Assembly (NCBI GenBank): GCA_026874595.1
Contig: CM049322.1
Location: 54,825,886-54,889,885, forward strand
From: Sipunculus nudus
Taxonomy: Eukaryota; Annelida; Sipuncula; Golfingiida; Sipunculidae
Reading direction: 5' to 3'
Length of the DNA: 64,000 bases
Position 1 is the first letter of the stretch. Each line of letters starts with the position of its first letter. The notes under the pieces were generated by a model. The model did not search any database and was not told where the DNA came from. It saw only the letters and a list, made by a program, of their open reading frames with translations. The translations under genes were made by a program, and so were the position numbers. This document shows, piece after piece, positions 1-11,465 of this stretch.

Positions 1-3000
1 ATACATGCTAACTCATTCTATTTGTTATATAATGTAATATTACTTCTTCAGTGTATTCCTACTGTTTTACTAGTTATGATTGGTGATAGCTACATATTAA
101 TCGATACGCGTGTTTAACATAAAAAATTTAATAATGGTGATAATAAACAAGTTGGTCACTATTCGAACACTGCCGCATTAGGTAGACATGAATTAACAAC
201 AGTGAACTACAACACCAAGTAAACTTTGTTGCTTGATTTTCCCAAAGCAAACCACGTGAATGTTAAATATTGTGTAGTAATTTTATTCATAGAAAATAAA
301 TATATAATAGAAAATAATATATGGATAATGCCCAGTCTACACTCTGCAGACATGGTGTGGGGGCAGGTGGCGTGTACAACAAGGTTTAGAGTAGGAATAC
401 TCCCAAGTCATCATGGTACTAGTAGGATTACATATTGATGAATGTAGGCCTATATGAAGCGAGACAATTATGAGACTGTTGGCTCAAATTTCTTGTCATG
501 TTAGTAGAGTTTTCAATTCCAGTTCATACCTGTAGTTACCCCTTTCTCAAATCGTTTTCCGCTGTGTACAGTTTGGTTTTGGAAATATAAAGTTTATTGT
601 CTTTATATTTCTTCATTTTTTTAGAGAAACTGCTTCATTTGCAAGTATATCTGTAATCTGAACAACGGAATATGACCACAACTAATGAAACAAGTTTTAA
701 ACTCTTCACAACTTAAAGGACTGCACACAGTCTACAATCTATCTGCATCACAGGCTTCATTGACTGTCATATTATTCGCAAGATAGTGACATTTAATTTC
801 TACAAAAGGAAAGTTAGATGCTAGGAGTCGAGAGAATCTCCACAGTGAGGATGCAGGCTGGTCTCTCATTTAGCATTCCAATTGTCACAAACTTGAATAT
901 ACACCCCAGATTCAAGAGTTTAATAAAGAGAAAAGACTTGCAACAAACACATTAACTTATTCATAAGCAGCAATTGATACTCAGAGAAAAACAAGACTCA
1001 TAAATTTTATTCTCTGTTCATAAGTTTGTGTACACCAATACACATACATCAACATTTATATGACAGTGTATCTCTGATATTTACAAAATAATCTTATTAC
1101 ATATGTTTTGTCTTGAGAATCATTTAAATATTATTAGAAATTGGCACTTGTGTTTCAGATCTTCTGAGTGTATGTCACTTTAACCCTCTGTAAAATGCTT
1201 GGTACTGTTAAGAAACTGTTACAGGGGAGGCATTGTGCAGGTTTAGATTCCTACATCTTTCCATCTCTGGAAGATACATATTTGGTGTACAAGCAGATAT
1301 ATCAGTCTTATTACAATAAGTTAAAAGACTAACATCATACATGGACCATGTTTTTAATGATGGGGGGGGGGGATCCATAATTATACGTATTTATATTGAA
1401 CCTTTTAATTTTATTTTTAAACTTAAACTTAAAAGCCCTTGGTTTTTGTAAAGTATGTAGGTACATTTATATCCAAGCCTTGCAGTGCTATTTTAGGTGA
1501 CTCTTATATAACAGTCACATGGTAATTGATATGGTTACATCTGATTTTTACATAAGACATTTTCATCATAATAATGATAACATGGATTTCTGGTTATTAC
1601 CATACAGGTAATGAAAAGCAGGGAAAACGAAATGAGTATACACTGGCATCAACTTTGTCAACCTTGTTTCTGTGAGCCATTTTATTTTTTAACCTATCAC
1701 TTGGTATTCAAGCAATATATAAAGTAATTGTGTTCAGGCTGTGTGCACACGACATATAAAACATCTGATATGGCAATTAGAGGTTACGAGTCCAGTCACT
1801 TATAAGGAAATAAAATGTTAAACCAGTTTCTTTTATTCTCTATAATTTGGCCCGGTAATACATCAGGCTGATCAGCAGCAAGAGATGGGGATGCCATTTT
1901 AATATACAGTATATTTTTTTACAAACCTTATAAGTGTAAGAGTGGGGCGATAAGTTAAAGATAATTTATACTAACTCATAGTGGTGTCGATTTTGCAGAC
2001 CACTTGTTTTCTTTTCCTGGACTCTGTTGGTACGGCTACTACATTCAACAAAATCGTTTATCAGCACTGGTACATTCCACTTCTGGGGTGTGCTCGTGCT
2101 GATCAGCTCAGCAGGAATGTTAGTGAATTCCAGCCCCTGGGAGGATTTAATTAGGCCCATAGTATGGGAGCAGTTCCCATATGATTTGAAATTATACAAA
2201 TATTTATATTGAGAGAATAAGTATTTAATTCCTCAATATACAAACTCGACCCTTTTAATAATAATAGGACTATTATTGCTATTAGTGTTATTAATAATGT
2301 GTGACATAGTCATATTCAATAATATAACTTATACTATAGTTAAAATTCACGTCAGTAGCTACAGAGTAAAGAAAACAATCGTTTCTGCTGTGAATTAATA
2401 ATTATATGCCTAATTTATTTTATAATAAATTTTTAAGGCAAAAGCAGAACTATGAACCCCTTCCATTCTCATTTAACGGGCAATGTTTTGATTTTAGGCC
2501 GCGAGTCACATGGCATCTTTTTGTTTACAAATAACCGCGAGGTCTGTCATATTATTAAATAACGCTTCTGGTATAGGTTTCAGTATTACTCATCGTCATC
2601 ATCAACAAATGAATATAATATATGATATGCTTTGAAAGAAAATGTGAAGAATGTAAGTAAATCTTACCCTGTTTTATAGGTGATATGTGACTCAGTTATT
2701 ATGTCGTCCTTAGCTCGAACTAAAGATTCAGGCGTCCCAGGCTTCCGTTTAGAGCGCCATGCAGTGTAGCCACAAAGAATGAACTCCTCAATTGCTTTTT
2801 TTCAGTGACTGACGCATTGTGGAGTCCATAGATTGCACCTGCAGTTAACTGTGATTATAACACTCCATACACAACTGTGAGATTTAACATATATCCATTG
2901 ATTAATGTTCAGTACATCTATGTGTATTGCATATATGACCTCTAGAAAACATTACTGTTCTCTTCTGAGCACTATTTTGCACCAAGGAATTTAAAATATG

Positions 3001-4343
3001 AACATAATAGTACACAGGCTTAAAGCCTTATACAGGACTGCCACCAAGTGTAAGATTTCTCCGGGGCTGTTAATGCTTCAATTCTCTCTGGACAAATACT
3101 ATCAGTTGTTGATGTTATAGTTGCTTCATGCTTTCCAGAATGGTTATTTTTTATTACAGGCCTTTCGACATACCACATAATGTGAACATTGGTTTGCTAA
3201 AACCATTGGATATATTTTTATTTAATTTTCTTTCTAAGAGTAACAGATCGTATCGTGCTATAACCCCAGTTAGCCCCACAAACCTAAAACCTGTTGCGTC
3301 GCCGTCGACGGCTACATGCAGCGCTGGGCTGTCACATAGATGGCATCGCTCCCGATGTTTTCCTACATTTTGTTATCATGCGCATATCTCTAATTCTCCC
3401 TTTTAAATGTCTGTGACAAGATGAGTTGTCCCGCAAAACTAATATGATATGTTTTCAGGGATATGTATGTGCAAGCCAGTCGCTTGGTGCCGCCATGCCG
3501 TATCCTCGTGTATAAAGTACATGCGCCCCCTTAGACAAATGTGGGACTTAGCAACCGTCGTTAAGGGGGCGGGGCTTAAGGCCAGCCGTCGGAAAGGACA
3601 ATTCAGTAGTGATTACTGCACAAATAAAATCAAATGAATTTTTATGAATGATTATGAAATGTTAATTAAACGGATGTATCTCTCGGTACGATACTGTAGA
3701 CTTCTATTACAGAAGCATTTATGTGCATTTATCAATCGTAACGTAATTTTGCCGTTGGGCTCTGTTATAATTGAAAGTGATGTATTCCTGTGTCTGTTTA
3801 TTTATAGCCCCCCCCCCCCTATAATTTATAAATGGCCTAAGGTCAGTATTATTTTAATATATTTTATGGCAGATAGATCAGTGTATACTTGTACTCGGTA
3901 ACGTATACTTTAGCTCAGTTATAATAGCATTGGATTTGATGTATTTCTATGGATTTCATTATTATAAATAGACTGTCATTATTTCTGGCAGCGACCGGCG
4001 ATGCATGACGTTGAACAGCGGATGCCAGTATCCCGTATAGGCCTAAAAAAAGCTGTTTCTTTATTTCCCTTTATATGCTTGAACAATCGCCCATATGATT
4101 TTGTAACGGTCGTCTGATCGTCTATGATAATAAGGTTATTTAGCACTCTGTGTACATGTAACTTTTGTAATGGTAGATCACTGCAATATGTAGCATAGGT
4201 GGCTTAATGAAACAAGTGGGGTCTATACAGTATACAGTATACCTTGAATCAAAACCTTGGCTTTCATTGGCTGGGACAGAACTAGATACAGGGTGACATT
4301 GTCTAGGCTGCATGTACCTCAGTCATAAAACTTCAGTAATGAA
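1..4343. other. AT-rich stretch with no supported gene
   Basis: Short open frames here lack codon bias, recognisable domains or splice context. A poly-G run lies near 1362-1371 and poly-C near 3810-3819. A locally GC-richer patch at about 3480-3600 could be regulatory, but no gene is attached to it. A sequence near 2750-2815 shares short words (CATGCAGTG, CTCCTCAA, poly-T) with 15355-15415, suggesting an old shared repeat. Confidence 0.6.
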
Positions 4344-4866
4344 CTAGAATACGGGTAGTCGACAAGCGACTACGTGTATCCGCCAAAATCAGAGTAGGAC
4401 GGGTTAAGAGAGGCATGGATTGAGTGGCAAGGGGAAATAGAGTTACAGGTGTTACATATTAGAATGGCTGTCTGCCACGTAAACATGATCGTAGGTGGCG
4501 CCACCTGATATATGAACTAGAAACTATCCAAGATGTATACACATGCAAAATTTCAGGTTGAAAGGTCAACCACTGCAGAGATATGTGTGGTTTTATCCAA
4601 CAGCAGACAAACAGATGGACGCTGTGCAAAAATGGCTGCAAATGACGCCCCATTTTTTTGGTATGTTATAAAGCTATCCAAGGGCTACATTTGTGTACAA
4701 ACAATTTTCATGCAGAATTTCAGGTAATTTGGTCAAACCACTGCAGATATATGAGTGATTTTAACCCAAGGCAGACAAACAGATGTACGCTGTGCAAAAA
4801 TGGCTGCAGTTGGCGCCCCAATATTTGGGTATGTTCTAAAGCTATCCAAGGGCTACATTTGTGTGA
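4344..4866 (-). mobile_element. Helitron-like element fragment, 3' end at 4344
   Basis: On the minus strand the 3' end reads as a hairpin with arms GTAGTCG and CGACTAC (4355-4373), then CCGTATT, then CTAG, followed by host T. This is the classic Helitron 3' terminus (hairpin about 10 bases before CTRR, host T). Inside are at least two tandem units with GGCTACATTTGTGT and CTGCAGATAT words, shared with the larger copy at 52903-54330. The 5' end is unclear, so the element may be truncated. Confidence 0.65.
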
Positions 4867-5029
4867 TCAGTCTCCTATTGTTGATTTCCTTAAGCTGAAA
4901 GCATGATATATACATAAGCAGCTAGTTTGGTTATTTCACATATATTTTCTGATTTCATTATCTTTTTAAAATTATATTCTGTTGACTCTTGCATATCTAT
5001 TTCAAAATATTTTAACCGTTATTCCTCAT

Positions 5030-6150
5030 ATAAAGGGCATTCCAACAGGAAGTGACTCTCATCTTGTATAATGTTATAACCATACCTTATACAACATTTA
5101 CAGACTCTTTCTTCTCTATCCAAGCCATTCTGTCGTCCTGTTTCTATTTGTAACTTGTGATCTTAACATCTAAATTTACCTAATACGGTTATGTGGTATT
5201 TATTAGATACACAACTGATACATATTTCAACAGTAAACATGGATTTGAAAAGACCATAATACTGTAACTTATTACTTGACTTTACATCACTACTCCAGTT
5301 CTGTTTTGCCATATCTATCAATATTTCTTTAAAACAGCTTATAAGCCAGCTACAATCACCGACTTCTTGAGCCATCCATATAAAACCTAAACCAGTCTGA
5401 AAAAGTAAAGATTTCACTCCTGTTACCCATGTTGATTTACCATTTTCATCAAGTTTCCTTAATAAAATATATAAACGTCTTGGATAACTTGCCTCTTCCA
5501 TATGCAGCGACCTTAATCAGTATTCAATGCACTGAACTGAATATGTCACATAAAAAAGAAAACGTCCACAATCTCCTATGACAGCTGCATTTGGATTAGT
5601 ACTTCCAACATTAAATATATATTTGCAAAATTTATAATGAACTCTCTCTTTTATTTATAATTTACTGTGCCCACATAGCTCACTCCCATACATTAATATT
5701 GGTGCTACCATGCTATCAAATAGCTTTAAAACTTGCTTCACTGTTAAATTATTATGTTGATTAAAGTTCTTGAATACTTGCACTTCCATTGCTGCCTGTA
5801 GAGCTTGTTGTTGTTGTGTCCTATGCCATGACAGTTTAGAAGTAAAGGTAATGTCCAAAATATTTATTCTGAGAAACAAGATTTATTGGTTTACCTTTAA
5901 AATACCATTTTCCTGTTTTCTTAGTAATACATCCTCTCCTAAAAACCATAATTTTAGTTCTGTCTTAACTAATTTTCATACCATATCAGCAGCAAAATAT
6001 TTGTAACTGGTTAATCTGTTTTGGTAGTCTTCCTTCTGTAACTCCAAAATTAACAATGTCATATGCAAATAACAATGTCATAACATTAGGTAGAATGTGG
6101 TCAATGTATATTCCTTCTTGATTTGATATTGATAATATTTTAAAAAATTT
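5030..6150 (-). pseudogene. Non-LTR retrotransposon reverse transcriptase, decayed C-terminal part
   Basis: Minus-strand reading across several frames gives, in order: EGIYIDHILPNVMTLLFAYDIVNFG near 6045-6125 (its FAYD is a changed form of the FADD catalytic motif of reverse transcriptases), RTKIMVFRRG near 5930, ITFTSKLSWHRTQ and MVAPILMYGSELCG at 5655-5879, and a cysteine-rich ending RVCKCCIRYG and DESHFLLECPL near 5035-5125. This is the order seen in the C-terminal half of Jockey/CR1/RTE-type LINE polyproteins. Several frameshifts and stops and the loss of FADD show it is dead. No 5' portion or endonuclease was found. Confidence 0.8.
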
Positions 6151-6344
6151 TCAAATTCATAAATAAAAAAAATTATTATTCGTTTGCTTTTTCATGTTAG
6201 AATATAAGCATATTTATCGGGACGTGATCAGTGGCGAGACATTTTAACATAGTGCGCACACCAAATGATTCTTCCTGTACACGGACACATGAATCTCCTC
6301 CACGAGGACACATGTGGGTTCTGTTTATAATCACACATAGCCTG

Positions 6345-6350
<6 letters not shown>

Positions 6351-6392
<42 letters not shown>
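6351..6392. repeat. (TA)n microsatellite
   Basis: An uninterrupted TA run of about 42 bases. A second TA run lies at about 6704-6736. The whole 6150-6960 stretch is AT-rich and otherwise featureless. Confidence 0.95.
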
Positions 6393-6394
<2 letters not shown>

Positions 6395-6699
6395 CATAAA
6401 CCTAAGTGCCTGTCATATCAATTAACATATTTATATCATTATAAATATATTTGTCCAGATATTCACACACTTTTGAAAAATCAAAATAATTAAATATTCT
6501 TTGGTCTTCATAAGTGTTTCCTCTATTTTTTTCCAAATGCATCCAAAAATAATAAATTTGGTTTGTGTTTGCATGTATATGACCTACAAATAATTGTCCA
6601 TATGTCTTTAGGAAACAAAGCTGAAACATATCACATATAGTTTGAAGGATTTCTTACGTGTCAGAGATAGTATGGTGGCATTTATTATCTTATAGCGTA

Positions 6700-6741
<42 letters not shown>

Positions 6742-6902
6742 AATATATAATACATTAAACAATATAACATATACATATTACAATACCTTCCAGTAATATT
6801 GCAATTAAACAAAGAACACTTTCTTTATTATTTCATGGATAGTTTGGTGAATAGTTTCCATAATATTGCGTTGTATAGTTTCCCTTGTGTGTGTGCGTGT
6901 TT

Positions 6903-6906
<4 letters not shown>

Positions 6907-6943
<37 letters not shown>
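6907..6943. repeat. (GA)n microsatellite
   Basis: GA dinucleotide run, followed by further GAGA-rich sequence up to the MITE at 6984. The nearby 7200-7220 stretch is also GAGA-rich. Confidence 0.9.
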
Positions 6944-6947
<4 letters not shown>

Positions 6948-6983
6948 AATGCTTGCGTGACAGAGATAGGGAGAGAGAGTATG

Positions 6984-7192
6984 CAGAAGCGGATCCAAGG
7001 GGGGTGGGTCCAGGGGGTCCGGACACCCCGCCCCTTTTCACCAGAAACGTTTTTTTTAAAATTTAAACGCTTCAGGCAAAATTTTGCGGCCTGGACCCCC
7101 CCCTTTTCCAGACCTAAGGACCGTGTTTTAGTGTTTCATTAGTCCTCCTGGGTTGGACCCCCCCCCTTTTCCCTATCCTGCATCCGCCCCTG
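6984..7192. mobile_element. Short MITE with hAT-like ends
   Basis: Ends CAGAAGCGGATCCAAGG and, inverted, CAGGGGCGGATGCAGG, with GTATG directly repeated outside both ends (6979-6983 and 7193-7197). The 209-bp body has G/C homopolymer tracts and no coding capacity. CAGGGGCGGATC ends are typical of hAT-derived MITEs, although the direct repeat seen is 5 rather than 8 bp. A second copy in the opposite orientation starts at 56643. Confidence 0.7.
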
Positions 7193-7237
7193 GTATGTCC
7201 GATGTGTCAGAGACAGAGAGAATGTGTGTGTCTGGGT

Positions 7238-10200
7238 TAGCCCCCGGTGATACACTGGCATACAGAAGTGAGGGACACGCCAATATGATTTTTGTATTAC
7301 ACATGAAATAAGCTTTCTAATGATATATAACACTCCGCACTTTGTGTAAAATGGATCTCTACCCTGATGCTATTCTGAATTGACCTATTTGAATTAAATC
7401 AGACAATTTTCGTGAAATAACAATGATATAAACTATTTACTGCTCACTTTTATTTTTCTCATGTCTGCATGGAAAATTATTTTAATTGAATTTAAGGGAA
7501 GTTATGCAACTGAAAAAGGTACAACATATATTATGCGACAGGTTTAGATATGTCTTATGATTTCACAAGTATCTGAGTCTGATATCACATTATTGTCTCT
7601 GTGAGTATCAAGGAGGTAAACTAACTTTGGTTAGAGATTCTCTAAACTTGTCCAATGACAACCGTGTTTTTTCTTATCTTTTCCCAAGAAGAGCTCTCAA
7701 AGAAATTCCAAATGCATGAGCTGTTTTGTCTCTCCTCTTTTTATTCGGGAGGCTGACCTGAATACGGAATATTGGGTCAGTATGAGGAAGGGTGGTAGAT
7801 GATTCACGTGCAAACTGCATTTCAAGTTTCATCCTTCTCCCGGCATCCCTCCACAGCTCCCCCTTTTTCTTCTCATTCGGCTCCAAAGCAACTTCTTCTT
7901 CAGTGGCCAGAAGGAACTTATCAATATCCTCGGTACTTGTGAAAGGTCCACCAGAATACTTCAGCTTTTCAAGAATGTTCAACCGTTTCTCCTTCTTAGT
8001 GACTGCCACAGCCTGTTTCTCTGTAAGTTTAGCAGCAAACCTCTCTTTCATTTTCTTGCTCCATTTGAGCTTGATCTCTTGAATAGTAACGGCATGACTG
8101 TGAAAGTGTCGGAATGAATCATCTGAATTCTTCCTTAGCTTCCTGGTGGAATCCAAAATGATACTCCTGCTTACAGGATCCAACTGTCCTAGCTTCTTGG
8201 ATCTGTAGTCAAAGAGGCCACACAGCCTCTCCATTACAAGATTGTGGACTGGTGTGTCGTCTATATTTGAGGCTTGCTTTTCAACAGGGAACTGAGCTTC
8301 AAAACCAGAAAAACCGTAATCTCTCCTCTGACGGCCTAGTACTATTTGCAGTTCAGGCATGATAAAATTAGCCAGCTTTACACACTCATCCATGTGATGT
8401 GCTGCTATTTCTTCTATACAAGAAACAACTGTTGTAGTGTAGCTCCCTTTGACTGCCTTAAGCAGATCAAGAGTCACATCACTGAACCAAGCTGAATCAA
8501 GTTTGAAAAACCTACTTGTAACTGGATCTGACGTTCTGTTGTACATCCCATGATACAGGACCTTCAACCTGTAGTGAGTAGCTCCCTCTGCAATGGTATT
8601 AGCAAATAAAGGTTCCACAAGCTGGATACAAAATGCAGCGAAAACGGTGAATGCAATGTCTAGGTATTCAACTTTGAGGAAATCTCTGACTATACATGCT
8701 AGCCTATTAGTGATGCTTGGGTTTTTGTCCAGCCAAACATCTAAGTATTGCTTGATGTAAAGAATGACAGCACAGGCACGAGACAAGCATCCAAAGCGCT
8801 GATCCTTGTAAGCAAACAAGACTTGCTCAGCATTGTTTTGTTTTAAATGCACAACAATTGCATCATGATAGTTCCATTGTTTGTGCCGGAATTCTGCTGC
8901 CACGAGTCTTAATATAACATCTCATGCTTGTCCAGCTACCGAACCATGTTTGCTGTCAAAATCCAGATCAACCATAAAGTTGTTCATAATGGCCTCCACG
9001 GTCATATCTCTCTCCACTACTGCCAACCTTTTGTTCAGTGTAGAACTAAACCCAAGAGTTGTATGAGTTCCACAGAATAGCTGTCCTTTGGGGTTATCCA
9101 GGTCATACATCACAGCCAGATTTGATGCAAATCCTTTGTTATGCTCCACTGAATCTGTCATGTGTGTGTCAATCAATTGCTCATAGAGCTCAGCGGATGA
9201 CACTCCATCAACTACAGCCAAAATATCGAACATCAGTTTACACTGTTCAGCAATATCTTCCGTTGTCTCCCCACAAACAGGAAAAAGAGGGAGAGGAAAT
9301 GGAACATTCTGACCAATATGAATCCCTGCTCCACCAAACTGGCCAATTCCTTTCTTTGTTGTTGAATCTGTGGCATGGGTTATCATCCGACCTGCAGACT
9401 TTGCCTCACGCACCTCATTTAGCATACAGGCCATCCCCTTTGCTTCAATCTGACGCGCAGCTATTCTCAGATTTCTCTCATGGGGGAGTGTCTCCAAATC
9501 AAAACGATCTTCCTCCTCTTCCAGCATTTTCCACTTTCTTCCAAATAATTCAGCAACTCTGACTAAAGCTTTCATTGATTCTGTTGCAGACAGGCAAAAT
9601 CCTTCTAGATCAGCTAAGCATTCATAAATGTCTGCTCTAACAGTTCTTTCAGAAGTTCTGACATGACGCATTGAGGGAGGCAGAAAATCATCTGGATCTT
9701 CTAAGATCTCCTCAAATTTGCGTCGTTTTACTACATTATCTGGATCATCCTCAACTCGATACTCAGTATCCTCATCTTCGACCATCTTCACATCATTTTC
9801 GACTGACTCAGGAACTAATTCGAGAACATTGTCTGAATCAGCAAAGGAAAACTGTTTCTCTCTTTCAGTCTTCCATTTCTCTGCTCTGTTTTTCTCCATA
9901 ATCTTTCTTTCATTTGCTCCAGACCAGACAGGATCCACACCTGTGTCACATTCCATCCTTCTGTCTGTTCTCTGATCTTCTAGATAAACTTTTTCTTTTT
10001 CTGTCATTTTAACACCCCATTCTTTTTGACACACAACTATTCTTGCAGCATCCTCCGTAGAAACGTCATACAACTTGCCAGCTTTTCTGCAAACTGTACG
10101 TACTTGTCTACTTTTTTTCCAGAAGTTCTTCCTTGGCTTATTCTGTACTTTCTTTTCTGGAATGTACCCCAGTCTTTCTGTATTCGAAAGCGGATGCTGT

Positions 10201-11017
10201 TGATATGGATACAGTAAACTGTATCATGGACGTACTTGCTGTACACTATATCACTTACAATATTAACTGCATCACGGACAGGCATATTTCTTGCCTTGTC
10301 CTCCATGATACCTCTCAATACACCAATAACATCACTATAAAGTGGTAGTTTTGTCGGATTGCAGAACGTCTTGAGAGCAGGAAACACTACATCAGGTGGC
10401 TTTATCTCTGAACCCCGGGTGTTTTTTGCCATTTTTTCAAACTTTACTGCATGTGTTGAAGCAATATGTTCTTTCTATTTTGCTTTTCAGAGGAATACAC
10501 ACTCTATATAACACTTGTCTGATCAGAAGCACACAAAAAGCCACCCTAAACTGCACAAAATTCATAAACTCCCTCATTGCTTGTGTTTTTTTCTTCTTAG
10601 TTAAACATTTAAATCTAGCAGAACAGTTATCAGATAAATAACTAATAAATTAAGAAAGAGAATTTGATTACGTATGCCAGTTGTTACAATTTAGCAAGTA
10701 TATTCACTGTGCGAAATATTTCCCATGCAGAATTCTTAAAGGCTGTATCCTTTAGACCCTAGTCATTTGCATATTTCGAACCTTCACATTTCAGACCAAA
10801 CTACCGAAGCAATATTCAATGTTAGATCATAGGGAAAATAAACACACCATTAGTTCATAATCACGTTTTTGGCATAGAAACATCAAATTGGAATATGACC
10901 AGGGTAGAGATCTATTTTGCATTTACAATGCCTTGTCATATATGGTTGGAAAGGTAAGACTCGGCTGAATATGAAAATCATCTTGTCGATTTGATTTAGG
11001 AATATCACCGGAGGCTA
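7238..11017 (-). mobile_element. 3.78-kb DNA transposon with 7-bp TSD and broken transposase gene
   Basis: Flanked by TCTGGGT on both sides (7231-7237 and 11018-11024). The ends are inverted copies of TAGCCYCCGGTGATA. Diverged inverted repeats continue inward to about 7400 and 10870, with best blocks GATCTCTACCCTG, ATGATTTT and ATATATRAC at matching spacing (82 bp between shared blocks on each side). The interior carries one minus-strand coding region of about 920 residues, broken by one frameshift and one stop. The superfamily could not be assigned: a 7-bp duplication with ~170-bp TIRs fits several DDE groups. Confidence 0.75.
7674..10432 (-). pseudogene. Putative RNase H-fold transposase, broken by frameshift and stop
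   Basis: Three pieces in order on the minus strand: 10432-10037 (131 residues, starts MAKNTRGSEIKPPDVVF), 10073-8922 (383 residues) and 8903-7674 (about 409 residues). Piece 2 contains ITHATDSTTKKGIGQFGGAG (D at residue 236 of the piece), THMTDSVEHNKGF (D at 307) and LFCGTHTTLGF. Piece 3 has YLDIAFTVFAAFCIQLVEPLF, a candidate site for the third acidic residue, then a K/E-rich region with LKYSGGPFTSTEDIDKFL. D..D..C/H..E spacing suggests a DDE/RNase H-like transposase with an inserted domain, which is inference. Pieces 2 and 3 share a frame and are split by one TGA (8922-8924). Pieces 1 and 2 need a frame change near the A-run at about 10086. Similar uncharacterised proteins are, as far as I recall, widespread in invertebrate genomes, but I cannot name the family. 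Confidence 0.65.
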
Positions 11018-11027
11018 TCTGGGTGTG

Positions 11028-11030
<3 letters not shown>

Positions 11031-11074
<44 letters not shown>

Positions 11075-11086
11075 GGGGGGGGGTGT
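11031..11086. repeat. (GA)n microsatellite plus poly-G
   Basis: GA run of about 40 bases followed by a run of Gs. It lies immediately beyond the target duplication of the 3.78-kb transposon. The 11087-11456 stretch after it shows no gene. Confidence 0.9.
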
Positions 11087-11465
11087 CAGAGAGAGGAAGC
11101 TATGAATGACTGCATTCAACTGTTAGTTCAACTGAAAGTTTTCTGACAGACATATATAGACAGACAGAGAATATTACTTGCAAGTCTGAACCAACTCGTA
11201 AAAATACCCCAGATCCCAGCACAAGATGAGCAAGCACTGGAAGCTGGCATCATTGCATGTACAGATTTCTTGCTGTTCAGGTCCAGGCAGAAGTTCGCAA
11301 CATTAGACATTTAAAAATGTGATAAAGATCTGACATAAAGAAAGTATTAGAAATTAGACCAAATCAAGCTTGATTTATGTAATGTATTTTTCTTGTCAAC
11401 ACAAGCGACCATTGACTCATCATTCTCAGCTGGTGGATAGAATACTTCAATTGCTTATATATTTC

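Noticed and set aside
1966-2212. Overlapping open frames on both strands, the minus one reading STPQKWNVPVLINDF
   Set aside because: Slightly reminiscent of transposase C-terminal tails, but too short and isolated to support a call.
7792-9901. Plus-strand open frames across 7792-9901
   Set aside because: Shadows of the minus-strand transposase coding region.
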